Source of the DNA: Bryobacterales bacterium
GTDB taxonomy: Bacteria > Acidobacteriota > Terriglobia > Bryobacterales > UBA6623
NCBI GenBank assembly: GCA_022826925.1
Contig: JAJDTX010000150.1
Coordinates: 1 to 64,000 of the forward strand
Direction of reading: 5' to 3'
Length of the DNA stretch: 64,000 nt
The position numbers were made by a program, and so were the translations under genes. The notes under the pieces were generated by a model. The model made no database searches. It was not told the DNA's origin and saw only the letters and a list, made by a program, of their open reading frames with translations. Positions 7,325 to 16,488 of the stretch are shown here, piece after piece (within the stretch, counting starts at the first letter, position 1; each line of letters starts with the position of its first letter).

Positions 7325-10159
7325 ATGAATCCCCGAATGCTGTACGGTTGCGCTAGGTACTCGAAGGCCGCCATCCGAACGGGTTTGGTTGCGTTGCTGG
7401 CCTGCCTGCCCGTACTTGGCGCAGAGTCGGAATCGCTTGAGCATTTCGAGAAGCATGTGCGCCCGCTGCTGGTCGCGAAGTGCCAGGTCTGCCACAACGC
7501 TCAGCTGAAGAGCGGCAACGTCGACTTTTCGGACGTGCAGGGCTTCTTGAAGGCCCGCGACGAGGCTGCGCTGATCTCGATGCAGGATCCGGGGTCCAGC
7601 CGCCTGCTCGCGATCGTCGGCTACCAGGCTCGCATCAAGATGCCGCCCGGCGGCAAGCTTCCCGACGACGAGTTGGCGATCCTGCGCGACTGGGTGCTGC
7701 GGGGCGCTCCATGGCCCGGGGCAGAACAGCACGAGGCCATGATCCCGGAGGGCCAGCAAGGCATCTTCACCGACGAGCAGAAGAACTACTGGGCGTTCCA
7801 GCCGGTGGTTCATCGCGATCCGCCGACAGTGGACAATCCCGCCTGGAACCAGAACCCGATCGACCGCTTCGTGCTGGCCAAGATGCAAGAGCACGGCCTG
7901 CAACCCAACGCGCCGGCCGACAAGCTGACTTGGCTGCGCCGGGCGACATTCGACTTGACGGGACTGCCGCCGACTCCGGCAGAGGCGGAGGCGTTCCTCA
8001 AGGATGCTTCCCCGGGAGCTTACGAGCGCGTGGTGGAGAGCCTGCTCGCATCGCCGTCGTACGGCGAGCGCTGGGGCCGCCATTGGCTGGACGTTGCCCG
8101 CTATGCGGACTCGACCGGCAACGACGAGGATCACCGCTATCCGTACGCTTGGAAGTACCGCGACTACGTCATCGAGGCATTCAACAGCGACATGCCCTAC
8201 GACCAATTCGTGCGGGAACAGATCGCCGGCGATCTGCTGCCCGGCAGCGATCGCGGCAAGGTCAACCAACGCGGCATCGTCGCCACCGGCTTCCTTGCGC
8301 TCGGCCCGAAGGCCATCGCGCAGCAGGACAAGCAGCGCATGCTCTACGACGTGTACGACGAGCAGATCGAAGTCGTGTCCAAGAGCATGCTGGGCCTGAC
8401 GGTCGCTTGCGCTCGCTGCCACGACCACAAGTTCGACCCGATCCTGACCAAGGACTACTACTCGCTGGCCGGCATCTTCGCCTCGACCCGCAGTTTCAAG
8501 GACCCTACCAGACACGTCTCGGCACTGCTGTTCAAGCCGTTGGTGGAGCAGGATGTCTACAACCGCTACGAGGCTGAGCAGCGAGTCATCAAGAACAAGC
8601 GCATCGAGCTGGACAACTTGGCTGACATCGAACTCGAGCACTACGTCGACGGGGCTGCGGGCCGGATCGCAGACTACATGCTGGCGGCTCGCGAGGTCTA
8701 TGAAGATGGTGCCGACGAGGCCGAGCTCGCGGCGGAGCGCGACCTCGATCCGCCCCAGCTCGGGAAATGGATCGCGTACCTCAAGCCTGCAGACGTGCCG
8801 CGCGGGCAACTGGCCGCGTGGCGCGACGCAATGGCGTCGAAGCGTTCCGAGGCAGCGGCCGCTTACCAGCAGGCCTTTGCGAAGACGCTCGAAGAGTGGC
8901 ACCACACGATCCGACGCTGGCGGGAAAGTGCCATCGACTTGATTCGGACCGGCACCATGCCCCCGCCCCCGAAGCCGCGCCTTTTGCCGGGACGGGATCG
9001 CTTTTTCTATGACGTCTACCACGCCAAGAACGCGCCCTTGCGCTTCGCAGGCGAAGAGCGCAATGCAATCCTGAAGCCCGAAACCGTGGCCACGATCAAG
9101 CGGTTGCGAGTGGAGGTTGCCGAGCTCGAGGCCAACGCCTTGCCGGAGCCCCCGATGGCAAACGCCGTAGAAGAGGGCCAGCCGGTGGAGCAAAGAGTGT
9201 TCGTGCGCGGAGACTACAACGCCAAGGGCGAGGCAGCGCCAAGGGTCTTTCCAGCGATCATCGCCGGATTCGACCAAACGCCGGCCAGCAGCGGAAGCGG
9301 CCGCCTGGAACTGGCGGACTGGATCGCCTCGCCATCCAACCCCTTGACTGCCCGAGTCATGGCCAACCGCATCTGGCAGAAGCACTTCGGCGAGGGGATC
9401 GTGCGAACGCCAAGCAACTTCGGAAAGCTCGGCACGCCACCGACGCATCCGGAGCTGCTCGACTGGCTGGCCTCGACATTCGTGCGGGAGGGCTGGTCGA
9501 TCAAGGAAATGCACCGCAAGATCATGCTTTCGAGCGCATACCGCATGGACAGCGCGGCAAGCGCGGCGGCGGCCAAGAACGATCCGGGCAACCAGTGGCT
9601 GTCGCATTTCAACCGGCGCCGTCTCGATGTCGAGGAATTGCGGGACGGCATGCTCGCAATCGACAGCTCGCTCGACCTAACCACGGGCGGCACGCTGCAG
9701 TCTGGATTCGGGACAGACCGCGAGAACTCCAACTCCCGGCTCAGCATCGACCCGACCACCTCGGTGCGGCGCATGGTCTACCTGCCTCTGCGCCGGGCGA
9801 ACCTGCCGACCCTGCTGAACCTTTTCGACTTCGGCGACGCGGTCACGTCGTTGGGGAAGCGCCCAGTGACCAACGTGGCCCCGCAGGCCCTCTTTATGAT
9901 GAACAGCGAATTCGTGGCCTCGCGCGCCGGGAATCTGGCCGAGCAACTGCTGGCAGACCCCGCTTGGACGGAAACCGAACGCGCCCGCCGCGCTTACATG
10001 GCGGTGTTGACTCGGGAGCCGGACGCGGGCGAGATCGATACGGCCCTGTCGTATGTCGGCAACTACACGGCGCGTTTCGACGGCTCGACCTCGCAGGAGG
10101 CGTGGCAGAGCTACTGCCGCATCCTGCTCGCCTCGAACGACTTCATCTACGTGGACTGA
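7325..10159 (+). CDS. Secreted PSD1-type cytochrome (PSCyt1, DUF1549, DUF1553)
   Basis: 944-residue exported protein. A signal peptide (to about 33) is followed by a cytochrome-like domain with heme motif CQVCH at 53-57, then the DUF1549 region (NPIDRFVLAKMQEHGL, LRRATFDLTGLPPTP, about 178-380, including a second CARCH motif near 362) and a C-terminal DUF1553 region (LTARVMANRIWQKHFGEG onward, about 675-940). This architecture abounds in Planctomycetes, Verrucomicrobia and Acidobacteria next to DUF1501 genes, as here. Heme motifs imply periplasmic electron transfer; the substrate has not been settled for the family. Full length, no frameshift. Confidence 0.9.
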   Translation: MNPRMLYGCARYSKAAIRTGLVALLACLPVLGAESESLEHFEKHVRPLLVAKCQVCHNAQLKSGNVDFSDVQGFLKARDEAALISMQDPGSSRLLAIVGYQARIKMPPGGKLPDDELAILRDWVLRGAPWPGAEQHEAMIPEGQQGIFTDEQKNYWAFQPVVHRDPPTVDNPAWNQNPIDRFVLAKMQEHGLQPNAPADKLTWLRRATFDLTGLPPTPAEAEAFLKDASPGAYERVVESLLASPSYGERWGRHWLDVARYADSTGNDEDHRYPYAWKYRDYVIEAFNSDMPYDQFVREQIAGDLLPGSDRGKVNQRGIVATGFLALGPKAIAQQDKQRMLYDVYDEQIEVVSKSMLGLTVACARCHDHKFDPILTKDYYSLAGIFASTRSFKDPTRHVSALLFKPLVEQDVYNRYEAEQRVIKNKRIELDNLADIELEHYVDGAAGRIADYMLAAREVYEDGADEAELAAERDLDPPQLGKWIAYLKPADVPRGQLAAWRDAMASKRSEAAAAYQQAFAKTLEEWHHTIRRWRESAIDLIRTGTMPPPPKPRLLPGRDRFFYDVYHAKNAPLRFAGEERNAILKPETVATIKRLRVEVAELEANALPEPPMANAVEEGQPVEQRVFVRGDYNAKGEAAPRVFPAIIAGFDQTPASSGSGRLELADWIASPSNPLTARVMANRIWQKHFGEGIVRTPSNFGKLGTPPTHPELLDWLASTFVREGWSIKEMHRKIMLSSAYRMDSAASAAAAKNDPGNQWLSHFNRRRLDVEELRDGMLAIDSSLDLTTGGTLQSGFGTDRENSNSRLSIDPTTSVRRMVYLPLRRANLPTLLNLFDFGDAVTSLGKRPVTNVAPQALFMMNSEFVASRAGNLAEQLLADPAWTETERARRAYMAVLTREPDAGEIDTALSYVGNYTARFDGSTSQEAWQSYCRILLASNDFIYVD

Positions 10160-10206
10160 GCCCGGCCAAGAACGAGAACGAGCGACTTCAGGGAGCGGCG
10201 CGAGCG

Positions 10207-11664
10207 ATGGATTACAAGCAGATGATCGAGCACATGAACGCGGTCCAGCCGACGACCCGCAGGGGCATGCTGCGCGACTCGGCGTGCGGTTTCGGCATGC
10301 TGGCGCTCGGGAGCCTGTTCGAGCGCAACCGCGCCATGGCGGCGAATGTCGAACTCGACCCGGCCAATCCCCTGGCGGTGCGCGAGCCCCACTTCCAGCC
10401 GCGCGCGAAGCGCGTGATCTTCCTGTTCATGCACGGCGGCCCCTCGTCGGTGGACACCTTCGAGCACAAGCCCTACCTGGAGCGGCACCACGGCGAGCCG
10501 CTGCCGATCGAGCGCCCGCTGGCTTTCGATGACGAAGAGCCGGGACCGTTGATGAAGCCCCTGTGGGACTTCAAGCCGGGCGGCCAGAGCGGAATCAAGG
10601 TCAGCAATCTGTTCCCCCACGTGCGCGATTGCGTGGACGACATGTGCTTCGTGCACTCGATGGTCGGCGAGGGTGTCGACCACGGCGCGGCGCTGCTGCA
10701 GACTTTCACAGGTTCCAGCACATTCACCCGCCCGAGCCTCGGTTCGTGGACGGTTTACGGCCTCGGAACCGAGAACAAGAACCTCCCCGGCTACGTCACC
10801 ATCAAGCCTGCCCTGTCCCACGGCGGCGCCAAGAATTGGTCGTCGGCGTTTCTGCCGGGCTCGTTCCAAGGCACGCCGATCGGCCATGCCGGGCTGAACG
10901 TCTCGGACGTGCAAGGCGAGCCGATCGAATACTTGGTGAACAAGGGCCTGTCGCAGGAGAAGCAGCGGTACGAACTCGACATGCTGCGCAACGTCAATCG
11001 GCGGCACGCCGAGATGCGCAAGTTCGATCCGCGCTTGGAAGCGCGCATCCAGTCGTTCGAACTCGCGTTCCGCATGCAGGTGCAGGCTCCCGAAGCATTC
11101 GAGGTGGAGAAGGAATCCGAGGCCACGCGCAAGCTCTACGGCCTCGACGATCCCGTGACGGCAGACTTCGGCTGGCAGTGCTTGCTGGCCCGCAGGTTGA
11201 GCCAGCGCGACGTGCGTTTCGTGCAATGCACGCACTCCTACAAGTGGGACCAGCATTCCGATCTCTTCAACCGCCACAACGCCAATGCCGCGGAGGTCGA
11301 CAAGCCCATCGCCGGCCTGCTCAAGGACCTCAAGTCACTCGGAATGCTCGATGAGACATTGGTGATCTGGGCGGGCGAATTCGGCCGCACGCCGGTCAGC
11401 CAAGGAGGCGACGGCCGCGACCACAACCCTTACGGCTACACGATCTGGATGGCCGGGGCCGGGGTGAAGAAGGGCTTCCGGTACGGAGCCACCGACGAGA
11501 TCGGCTACCACGCGGAGGCGAACCGGATGCATATCCATGACTTCCACGCCACCGTGCTGCACCTGCTGGGACTGGACCACGAGAGGCTAACATACCGTTT
11601 CTCGGGCCGAGACTTCCGGCTGACCGACGTAGCCGGCCTGGTGCATCACGACATCTTGACGTAG
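10207..11664 (+). CDS. Tat-exported DUF1501 (sulfatase-fold) protein
   Basis: 485-residue protein with a twin-arginine leader (TTRRGMLRDSACGFGMLALG) and the DUF1501 body: IFLFMHGGPSSVDTFEHKP near the start, then the ending block WAGEFGRTPVSQGGDGRDHN. DUF1501 shares the alkaline-phosphatase/sulfatase fold but lacks the Cys nucleophile motif. ATG 10207 is used; the same frame is open far upstream through the PSD1 gene, but that part is a shadow. It sits 47 nt after the PSD1 cytochrome, the standard gene pair of this family, so the two very probably act together in the periplasm. Reaction unknown. Confidence 0.88.
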   Translation: MDYKQMIEHMNAVQPTTRRGMLRDSACGFGMLALGSLFERNRAMAANVELDPANPLAVREPHFQPRAKRVIFLFMHGGPSSVDTFEHKPYLERHHGEPLPIERPLAFDDEEPGPLMKPLWDFKPGGQSGIKVSNLFPHVRDCVDDMCFVHSMVGEGVDHGAALLQTFTGSSTFTRPSLGSWTVYGLGTENKNLPGYVTIKPALSHGGAKNWSSAFLPGSFQGTPIGHAGLNVSDVQGEPIEYLVNKGLSQEKQRYELDMLRNVNRRHAEMRKFDPRLEARIQSFELAFRMQVQAPEAFEVEKESEATRKLYGLDDPVTADFGWQCLLARRLSQRDVRFVQCTHSYKWDQHSDLFNRHNANAAEVDKPIAGLLKDLKSLGMLDETLVIWAGEFGRTPVSQGGDGRDHNPYGYTIWMAGAGVKKGFRYGATDEIGYHAEANRMHIHDFHATVLHLLGLDHERLTYRFSGRDFRLTDVAGLVHHDILT

Positions 11665-11700
11665 GATTTCGGTCTTCTCGAACAGGGGTCTCGCTCGCAC

Positions 11701-13008
11701 GTGCCGTCCGAAGTCGCCGTCCCGGCGGACGTCCCCCAAGAAGCCGACCTGCGCAAGTGCGTGCATTGCGGGCTCTGCCTCAATGCCTGCCCGACCTACC
11801 GGGAACTCGGCGTCGAAATGGACTCGCCGCGCGGGCGGATCTACCAGATGGTAGAAGTGGCCGAAGGCCGAAGCCCGATCTCGGACGACTACATCGAGCA
11901 CATCGAGCTGTGCCTGGCGTGCCGGTCCTGCGAAACGGCCTGCCCGTCGGGCGTTCAATACGGCCGCCTGATCGAAGGCGCCCTGGCGCAGATCGAGGGC
12001 GCCACTCGCCGGAGCATCCCCCAGCGCCTCGTGCGCTGGCTAGCGTATAGCAGGCTGCTCCGCAGCCCGCTACTTCTCAGAGCGGCCGGCCTGGGGCTGC
12101 TGTTCTACCAACGCAGCGGCCTCGACCAGATGATGCGAGCGTCGGGCTTCTTGGACTCACTTGGCAGGCTGGGAGAGCTCGCGCAGCTTGCCCCGCAGGC
12201 GCAGGCGCCATTCTTCTTTTCCAGCATCGGCAAGGTTTTCCCGGCCGAGGGCGTGACCAAGCACCGAGTAGCCCTGATGGCTGGCTGCATGCAGAACGTG
12301 TTCTTCAGCCGGCTGAACGAAGCGACGGTCCGGGTCCTGTGCAAGAACGGCTGCGAGGTCACCGTTCCGGCAGAGCAGGAGTGCTGCGGGGCATTGCAGG
12401 TGCATGCCGGCCTGCGCGCGATCGGCCGCGAGCAGGCCAAGAAGAACATCGCAGCCCTGGAATCCGGCGGTTTCGACGCGATCATCACGAACACAGCTGG
12501 CTGCGGATCGGTGCTGAAAGAGTATCCGGAGCTCTTCGAACACGATCCGGAATGGCACCGACGCGCCCAAGGCTTTTCCGAAAAGATGCGCGACGTGAGC
12601 GAGTTCCTAGCATCCATCGAGCTCAACACCGAATTCGGCCAGCTAGAGCGAACCGTCACCTACCAAGACTCCTGTCATCTCCTGCACGGACAGAAGATCT
12701 CGACGCCTCCCCGACAAATGATCCAAGCCATCCCCGGCGTCGAATTGCACGAGCTGCCCATGAGTGAGATCTGCTGCGGCTCCGCAGGAGTGTACAACGT
12801 GGAGCACACGGACATCTCCATGTCGCTGCTGGAAGACAAGATGCGCATGATCGAGTCGACAGGGGCCGACACGATCGTGACGGCCAACCCCGGCTGCATG
12901 CTGCAGCTGCAAGCCGGCACTCGACGCTTCTCGCGACCGCTGCCGGTCTTACACGTGGTGGAGTTGCTGGACCTGGCGTACAAGGCCGCGGCCAAATCGG
13001 TCAACTAG
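11701..13008 (+). CDS. glcF: Glycolate oxidase iron-sulfur subunit-like protein (GlcF)
   Basis: 435-residue protein with two 4Fe-4S ferredoxin motifs (CVHCGLCLNACPTY at about 20-33 and CLACRSCETACPSG at about 70-83) and two CCG domains (CCGALQ near 227 and CCGSAGVYN near 359) that bind a non-cubane cluster or heterodisulfide-type site. This is the GlcF/LutA-type arrangement; GlcF passes electrons from the FAD subunit (GlcD) oxidising glycolate or lactate to quinone. No glcD/glcE is adjacent, so the partner must be elsewhere. GTG start, 36 nt after the DUF1501 gene, so co-transcription is likely. Glycolate is the best guess for substrate. Confidence 0.85.
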   Translation: MPSEVAVPADVPQEADLRKCVHCGLCLNACPTYRELGVEMDSPRGRIYQMVEVAEGRSPISDDYIEHIELCLACRSCETACPSGVQYGRLIEGALAQIEGATRRSIPQRLVRWLAYSRLLRSPLLLRAAGLGLLFYQRSGLDQMMRASGFLDSLGRLGELAQLAPQAQAPFFFSSIGKVFPAEGVTKHRVALMAGCMQNVFFSRLNEATVRVLCKNGCEVTVPAEQECCGALQVHAGLRAIGREQAKKNIAALESGGFDAIITNTAGCGSVLKEYPELFEHDPEWHRRAQGFSEKMRDVSEFLASIELNTEFGQLERTVTYQDSCHLLHGQKISTPPRQMIQAIPGVELHELPMSEICCGSAGVYNVEHTDISMSLLEDKMRMIESTGADTIVTANPGCMLQLQAGTRRFSRPLPVLHVVELLDLAYKAAAKSVN

Positions 13009-13204
13009 CAGATAGGGCACCGAGTCGCCGGCCGGGGGCTCGACCGTCGGCGAACTTGCCGGAGAGATCGCGGGCAGCGACGGATCGGGCACTGGGCTTG
13101 AGTCCGTCGACATGGCGAAGATCTGGAGTCGTTGCCGCGGCCCCTGCCTGCAACGGACGGCCCGCCCGCGCAGTCCGCCACCATGGACCACCGCCGGACT
13201 GTCG

Positions 13205-14317
13205 CTAGTCCGGGGATCCGAACCACTCGGCACGGATCTGTCCGAACCTGCCAGACTCCTCGAGTTCCAACAGTGCTCGGTTCACGGCTTCCCGCAGTTC
13301 GCTTCCCGCCGGAAACGCGATTCCGTAGGACTGCGGCTCGAGCAATGGCCCCACGATCGTCACCGAGTTGTTTCCGTCCTCGACGGCAAAACGCATGAGC
13401 GGCACGGCATCGAACAAGATCGCATCGACCTCTCCCGCTTCGAGCAAGCGGTGCGCGGCTTCGATTCCCTCCACTTCATGCAGCCGGGCACCGTAGCGGA
13501 CGGCAACGGCGGTGCTGGTTGTCCCTGAGACGGTCGCGACAGGGCGTCCTGCGAGGTCTTCGGGGCCGGCAATATCGCTCTTGAGCGCCTGCATCATCAG
13601 TCCGGCCGACAACTGTGCGATGGCCATCCCGAACAGCGCGATGCCGATCAGCATGATGACTGCGGCCGCAAATCGTCCAAGCCAGCGCCGCGGCGCCACA
13701 TCGCCGTAGCCAACGGTCGTGATCGTTGCCAGGACGCACCAGCTGGCTTCCAAGATTCCCGGGAAGTACCGGTTGCTGATGTCGGAGTTTCCTCGCTCGG
13801 CGAGGAAGAGGATATGCGAGCAGATCAGGATAAACGCCACGAGGTAGCCAAGCATATCGACCGTTGCCGTCGCCACCAGAGACCGCAGCGACCGGAGCCA
13901 CCCGGGATCCTCGTCCACGGCGGTGAGAATCCGTAACCCGGTGTCCATGTAGGGGTGGCTGAAGTCCATTTCCCGCTCGCGATCATGCGTGATGCTGATC
14001 CCGGCCATCGCGGCGTCGACCTCGCCGGTCTTCAGTGCCTCCATGAGATCGGCGAACTGCATGAGCACGTAGGTTGAATCGACGCCGATCTCGTCTGCGA
14101 TCTCGTTCCAGATGTCGATATCGAAGCCTTCGAAGCTCCCGTCGGCCTCCATCACGAGCGGGGGGAAGTTGGCAATGCCGACGACTACCGCGTCCTCGGC
14201 AGGCAGGCCGATCGGGACGAGTGCCGCCGCGAACGCGACAATCGCAACCGCGAATCTGCGCAGCCGCGCGGTCGTGGGCACGAGGCCCTGCGGGCAGAGC
14301 GGGATGTTCTTGGGCAT
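13205..14317 (-). CDS. GluR0-like ligand-gated potassium channel
   Basis: 370-residue protein with the split architecture of prokaryotic ionotropic glutamate receptors: signal peptide (to about 41); first half of a periplasmic amino-acid-binding domain (VVVGIANFPPLVMEADGSFE onward, ending with the ligand-site type ITHDREREMDFSHPYMD at 109-125); membrane helix M1 (about 152-173); pore loop with the K+ selectivity filter TVGYGD at 201-206; helix M2 (about 214-236); and the second half of the binding domain (about 248-368). Arg113/115 would contact a ligand carboxylate. A simple solute-binding protein would lack the pore insert. Ligand unknown; neighbours give no hint. It ends tail-to-tail with glcF. 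Confidence 0.9.
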   Translation of the reverse strand: MPKNIPLCPQGLVPTTARLRRFAVAIVAFAAALVPIGLPAEDAVVVGIANFPPLVMEADGSFEGFDIDIWNEIADEIGVDSTYVLMQFADLMEALKTGEVDAAMAGISITHDREREMDFSHPYMDTGLRILTAVDEDPGWLRSLRSLVATATVDMLGYLVAFILICSHILFLAERGNSDISNRYFPGILEASWCVLATITTVGYGDVAPRRWLGRFAAAVIMLIGIALFGMAIAQLSAGLMMQALKSDIAGPEDLAGRPVATVSGTTSTAVAVRYGARLHEVEGIEAAHRLLEAGEVDAILFDAVPLMRFAVEDGNNSVTIVGPLLEPQSYGIAFPAGSELREAVNRALLELEESGRFGQIRAEWFGSPD

Positions 14318-14498
14318 GCAGGTTTAGCAGGGGCGCTGCGAGCTGCCTCCGCCCTCGGCAACCGCGTCAGCGTTGCGATCGGGATCGGCCCCTAAGCTGC
14401 CGTGCAGGTGCGGGAGGTTGGGCTCGACGTCCAGCGCGGCCTCGCCGCGACGCGCGGCGACGGAGGCGTCTACCTCGGCGCCAGCCTCTGGCGCAAGA

Positions 14499-15350
14499 TC
14501 AGGCCTGCCCATCCAGCACGCCACGCATGTACGAGAACGACTTCGCCATACCCAGCTGCGGATGGTCCGCAACCACTTCGTACTCCAAGCCCACCACGCC
14601 TTGGTAGTTGCGCTTCTTTAGCATCTCGAAGATCGCCGCGACGGGCATCTTGCCATCACCGACGTCCACCCGGCTTTCCTTGCTGGAGAAGTCCGACAGA
14701 TCCTTGATATGGAAATCGTAGACCCGATCCCAGGCCACATCGATCTCCTCGAGGATGTCGGCACCCGTTCGCACGGCGTGGCCCACGTCCACGCAGAGGC
14801 CCATCCGAGGGTCCATGTCCTTGACGCGCTTGATCACGTCGCTGGGAGCCGGGTAGAACTTGTCCTCCGGCCCGTGGTTGTGGATGGCCATCTTGCGGTC
14901 GTACTTGATAGCAAGCTTCTCGATCGCCCCGAGGTTGGAGTGCGTCGGCGCGCACACCATGATGGGCATCCCTGCCGCCACCGCGTACTTGAAGTAGTGC
15001 TCAAGTTCGCTGCTGTCATCGCTCTTGAGCGAGATGTTGCCGCCGGCGACGATCTCTAGGCCAGCCTTCTCGAATTCCTTCCGGGCGGCCTTGAGGTCAT
15101 CTTTCGAGAGGTAGTACGGCATGTGAAACGACTTCACGTTGACGTACTTCACCCCCAGCTGGCGGCAGATGTCGATCGCCGCCGACCGGCTGAACTTGCG
15201 CAGCGAATAGGTTGCAACCGCAAGCTTGAGGTCGTCCCAGTGGTGCGGGCCCCCGCCGTTGGCCGACCCTTGCGTCGAGGCCGCGGCCGCCGAGACCGCG
15301 GGCAGCGCGGCAGCCGTACCGAGGAACGAGCGTCTGGTCGTAGAGGTCAT
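14499..15350 (-). CDS. Tat-exported sugar phosphate isomerase/epimerase (TIM barrel)
   Basis: 283-residue protein with a twin-arginine leader (TTRRSFLGTAAALPAVSAA) followed by a xylose-isomerase-like AP2 endonuclease fold: LAVATYSLRKF, the barrel strands around MPIMVCAPTHSNL, and the metal-site segments MAIHNHGPEDKFYP, MGLCVDVGHAVRTG and VYDFHIKDLS, which supply His/Asp/Glu ligands. ATG 15350 has a GGGAG ribosome site; an upstream ATG at 15431 adds an unlikely extension. Exported members of this family are common next to Gfo/Idh oxidoreductases in Acidobacteria and probably epimerise or isomerise sugars outside the cytoplasm. Substrate unknown. Confidence 0.85.
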   Translation of the reverse strand: MTSTTRRSFLGTAAALPAVSAAAASTQGSANGGGPHHWDDLKLAVATYSLRKFSRSAAIDICRQLGVKYVNVKSFHMPYYLSKDDLKAARKEFEKAGLEIVAGGNISLKSDDSSELEHYFKYAVAAGMPIMVCAPTHSNLGAIEKLAIKYDRKMAIHNHGPEDKFYPAPSDVIKRVKDMDPRMGLCVDVGHAVRTGADILEEIDVAWDRVYDFHIKDLSDFSSKESRVDVGDGKMPVAAIFEMLKKRNYQGVVGLEYEVVADHPQLGMAKSFSYMRGVLDGQA

Positions 15351-15522
15351 GCTTGGATACTCCCGTGCCTGCCGTGCAGACGCTGAGATTCTAGCACGTT
15401 CGCCCCGAAAACACTGACCGCAACTCCCCAAGATTCGCTGCTGGCGCGAGGGCGCCAGAGCCTCCCTACAAGGACCTCGTGCCCTCGCAGTTCCGCGCCG
15501 CAGAGGCTCCGCCAGCGTCCTC

Positions 15523-15528
15523 TATAAT
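15523..15528 (+). promoter_or_regulatory. -10 box of the bacterioferritin gene (near-leaderless start)
   Basis: A perfect TATAAT lies only 6 nt before the bfr ATG at 15535. A transcript from it would start at or within a base or two of the ATG, and there is no Shine-Dalgarno sequence, so bfr is probably leaderless. No convincing -35 hexamer is seen at the normal distance. Confidence 0.5.
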
Positions 15529-15534
15529 CGGACT

Positions 15535-16023
15535 ATGCAAGGCGATGCCAAGGTCATCGAACACCTCAACCGCGTCCTCAAGGGGGAGTTCACAGCCATC
15601 CATCAGTACATCGTCCACGCAGAGATGTGTGACAACTGGGGCTACAGCAAGCTCGGGGGGTTCATAAAACAGCAAGCCATCGGTGAGATGCGCCACGCCG
15701 AGATCTTGATCGAGCGCATCCTGTTTCTCGAGGGAGTGCCCGGCATGGGCGAGCTCAGCCCGCTCGACGTGGGCCAGAACGTGCAGCAACAGCTCGCCAA
15801 CGATCTGCAGTTGGAGCACGACGCCGTGCGGATCCTCAACACGGCAATCAAGGACTCGGTCGCGGCCGGCGACAACGCATCACGAGAGCTGTTCGAGACA
15901 ATCCTCAAGGACGAGGAGGAGCACGTCGACTGGCTGGAGTCCCAGCTTCAGATGATCGACGACATGGGGCTGGGCATCTACCTGTCCCAGCAGCTCCCCG
16001 ATGCGGCCGGCGCCGCTGCCTAA
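15535..16023 (+). CDS. bfr: Bacterioferritin
   Basis: 162-residue four-helix ferritin. All ferroxidase ligands known from E. coli Bfr are at the same numbers here: Glu18, Glu51, His54, Glu94, Glu127, His130, and the heme-bridging Met52 is present in GEMRHAE. It therefore should oxidise Fe(II), store ferric mineral in a 24-mer shell and bind heme at subunit interfaces. The C-terminal tail is slightly extended with Ala/Gly. The stop overlaps by 4 nt the end of the convergent gene on the minus strand. The transcript seems to begin at the ATG (TATAAT 6 nt upstream). Confidence 0.95.
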   Translation: MQGDAKVIEHLNRVLKGEFTAIHQYIVHAEMCDNWGYSKLGGFIKQQAIGEMRHAEILIERILFLEGVPGMGELSPLDVGQNVQQQLANDLQLEHDAVRILNTAIKDSVAAGDNASRELFETILKDEEEHVDWLESQLQMIDDMGLGIYLSQQLPDAAGAAA

Positions 16024-16421
16024 TCGAGCACTACTTCCATCAGCTGGCTGATCAGCGGGTAGTACTGCACCCGCACCTTGGCGCCGACGGGGACCTCCTC
16101 CAGCCGCAGGCGCGACTTGCCGATGCGCTTGGCGGCCTTCTTGCCGGCCTTCACATGTTCTCGGCCCGGAGGCTGGGCGAACGATAGCTCGATCGCGCCA
16201 GTCTTCGCCAACGCCAGGTTGACAGTCCTCTGCTGCAGGTCGATCGAGGTCACAGTGCCCTTGGCCTTGACCACCTTGAGCACTTTCTCGGGGCGCGTTC
16301 CCTCGAGCGCGCCATCTGCGTTGTCGTTGACGCCCGGGCGCGTGCTCGAGCTGACAGTCCGCTGCTGCGCCAGCGCGGGGCAGACGCATAGCGCCAAGGC
16401 TAGGATCAGGCGCAGTGGCAT
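16020..16421 (-). CDS. Small exported protein of unknown function
   Basis: 133-residue protein with a clear signal peptide (MPLRLILALALCVCPALAQ) and a soluble domain rich in beta pattern: KVVKAKGTVTSIDLQQRTVNLAL, then a C-terminal stretch with VPVGAKVRVQYYPLISQ. The 'transform then tune' pattern of short strands (charge-rich, KG-TV-T-ID) resembles small OB-like or copper/calcium-binding periplasmic domains, but I cannot assign a family. ATG 16421 has a strong GGAGG ribosome site. It converges on bacterioferritin with a 4-nt overlap. Confidence 0.65.
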   Translation of the reverse strand: MPLRLILALALCVCPALAQQRTVSSSTRPGVNDNADGALEGTRPEKVLKVVKAKGTVTSIDLQQRTVNLALAKTGAIELSFAQPPGREHVKAGKKAAKRIGKSRLRLEEVPVGAKVRVQYYPLISQLMEVVLD

Positions 16422-16488
16422 GTCAAGACCTCCGTTGTATCTTGCGGCCAGCCGGCCGCGCGCGTCAAGTCCGCTCGGCTCAAGTCTC

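Noticed and set aside
9595-10206. Long in-frame upstream extension of the DUF1501 gene inside the PSD1 gene
   Set aside because: It is a shadow of the PSD1 coding frame; the DUF1501 signal peptide begins at ATG 10207.
14318-14572. Minus-strand frame overlapping the isomerase end
   Set aside because: Out of frame with the isomerase and of biased composition; no start site evidence.
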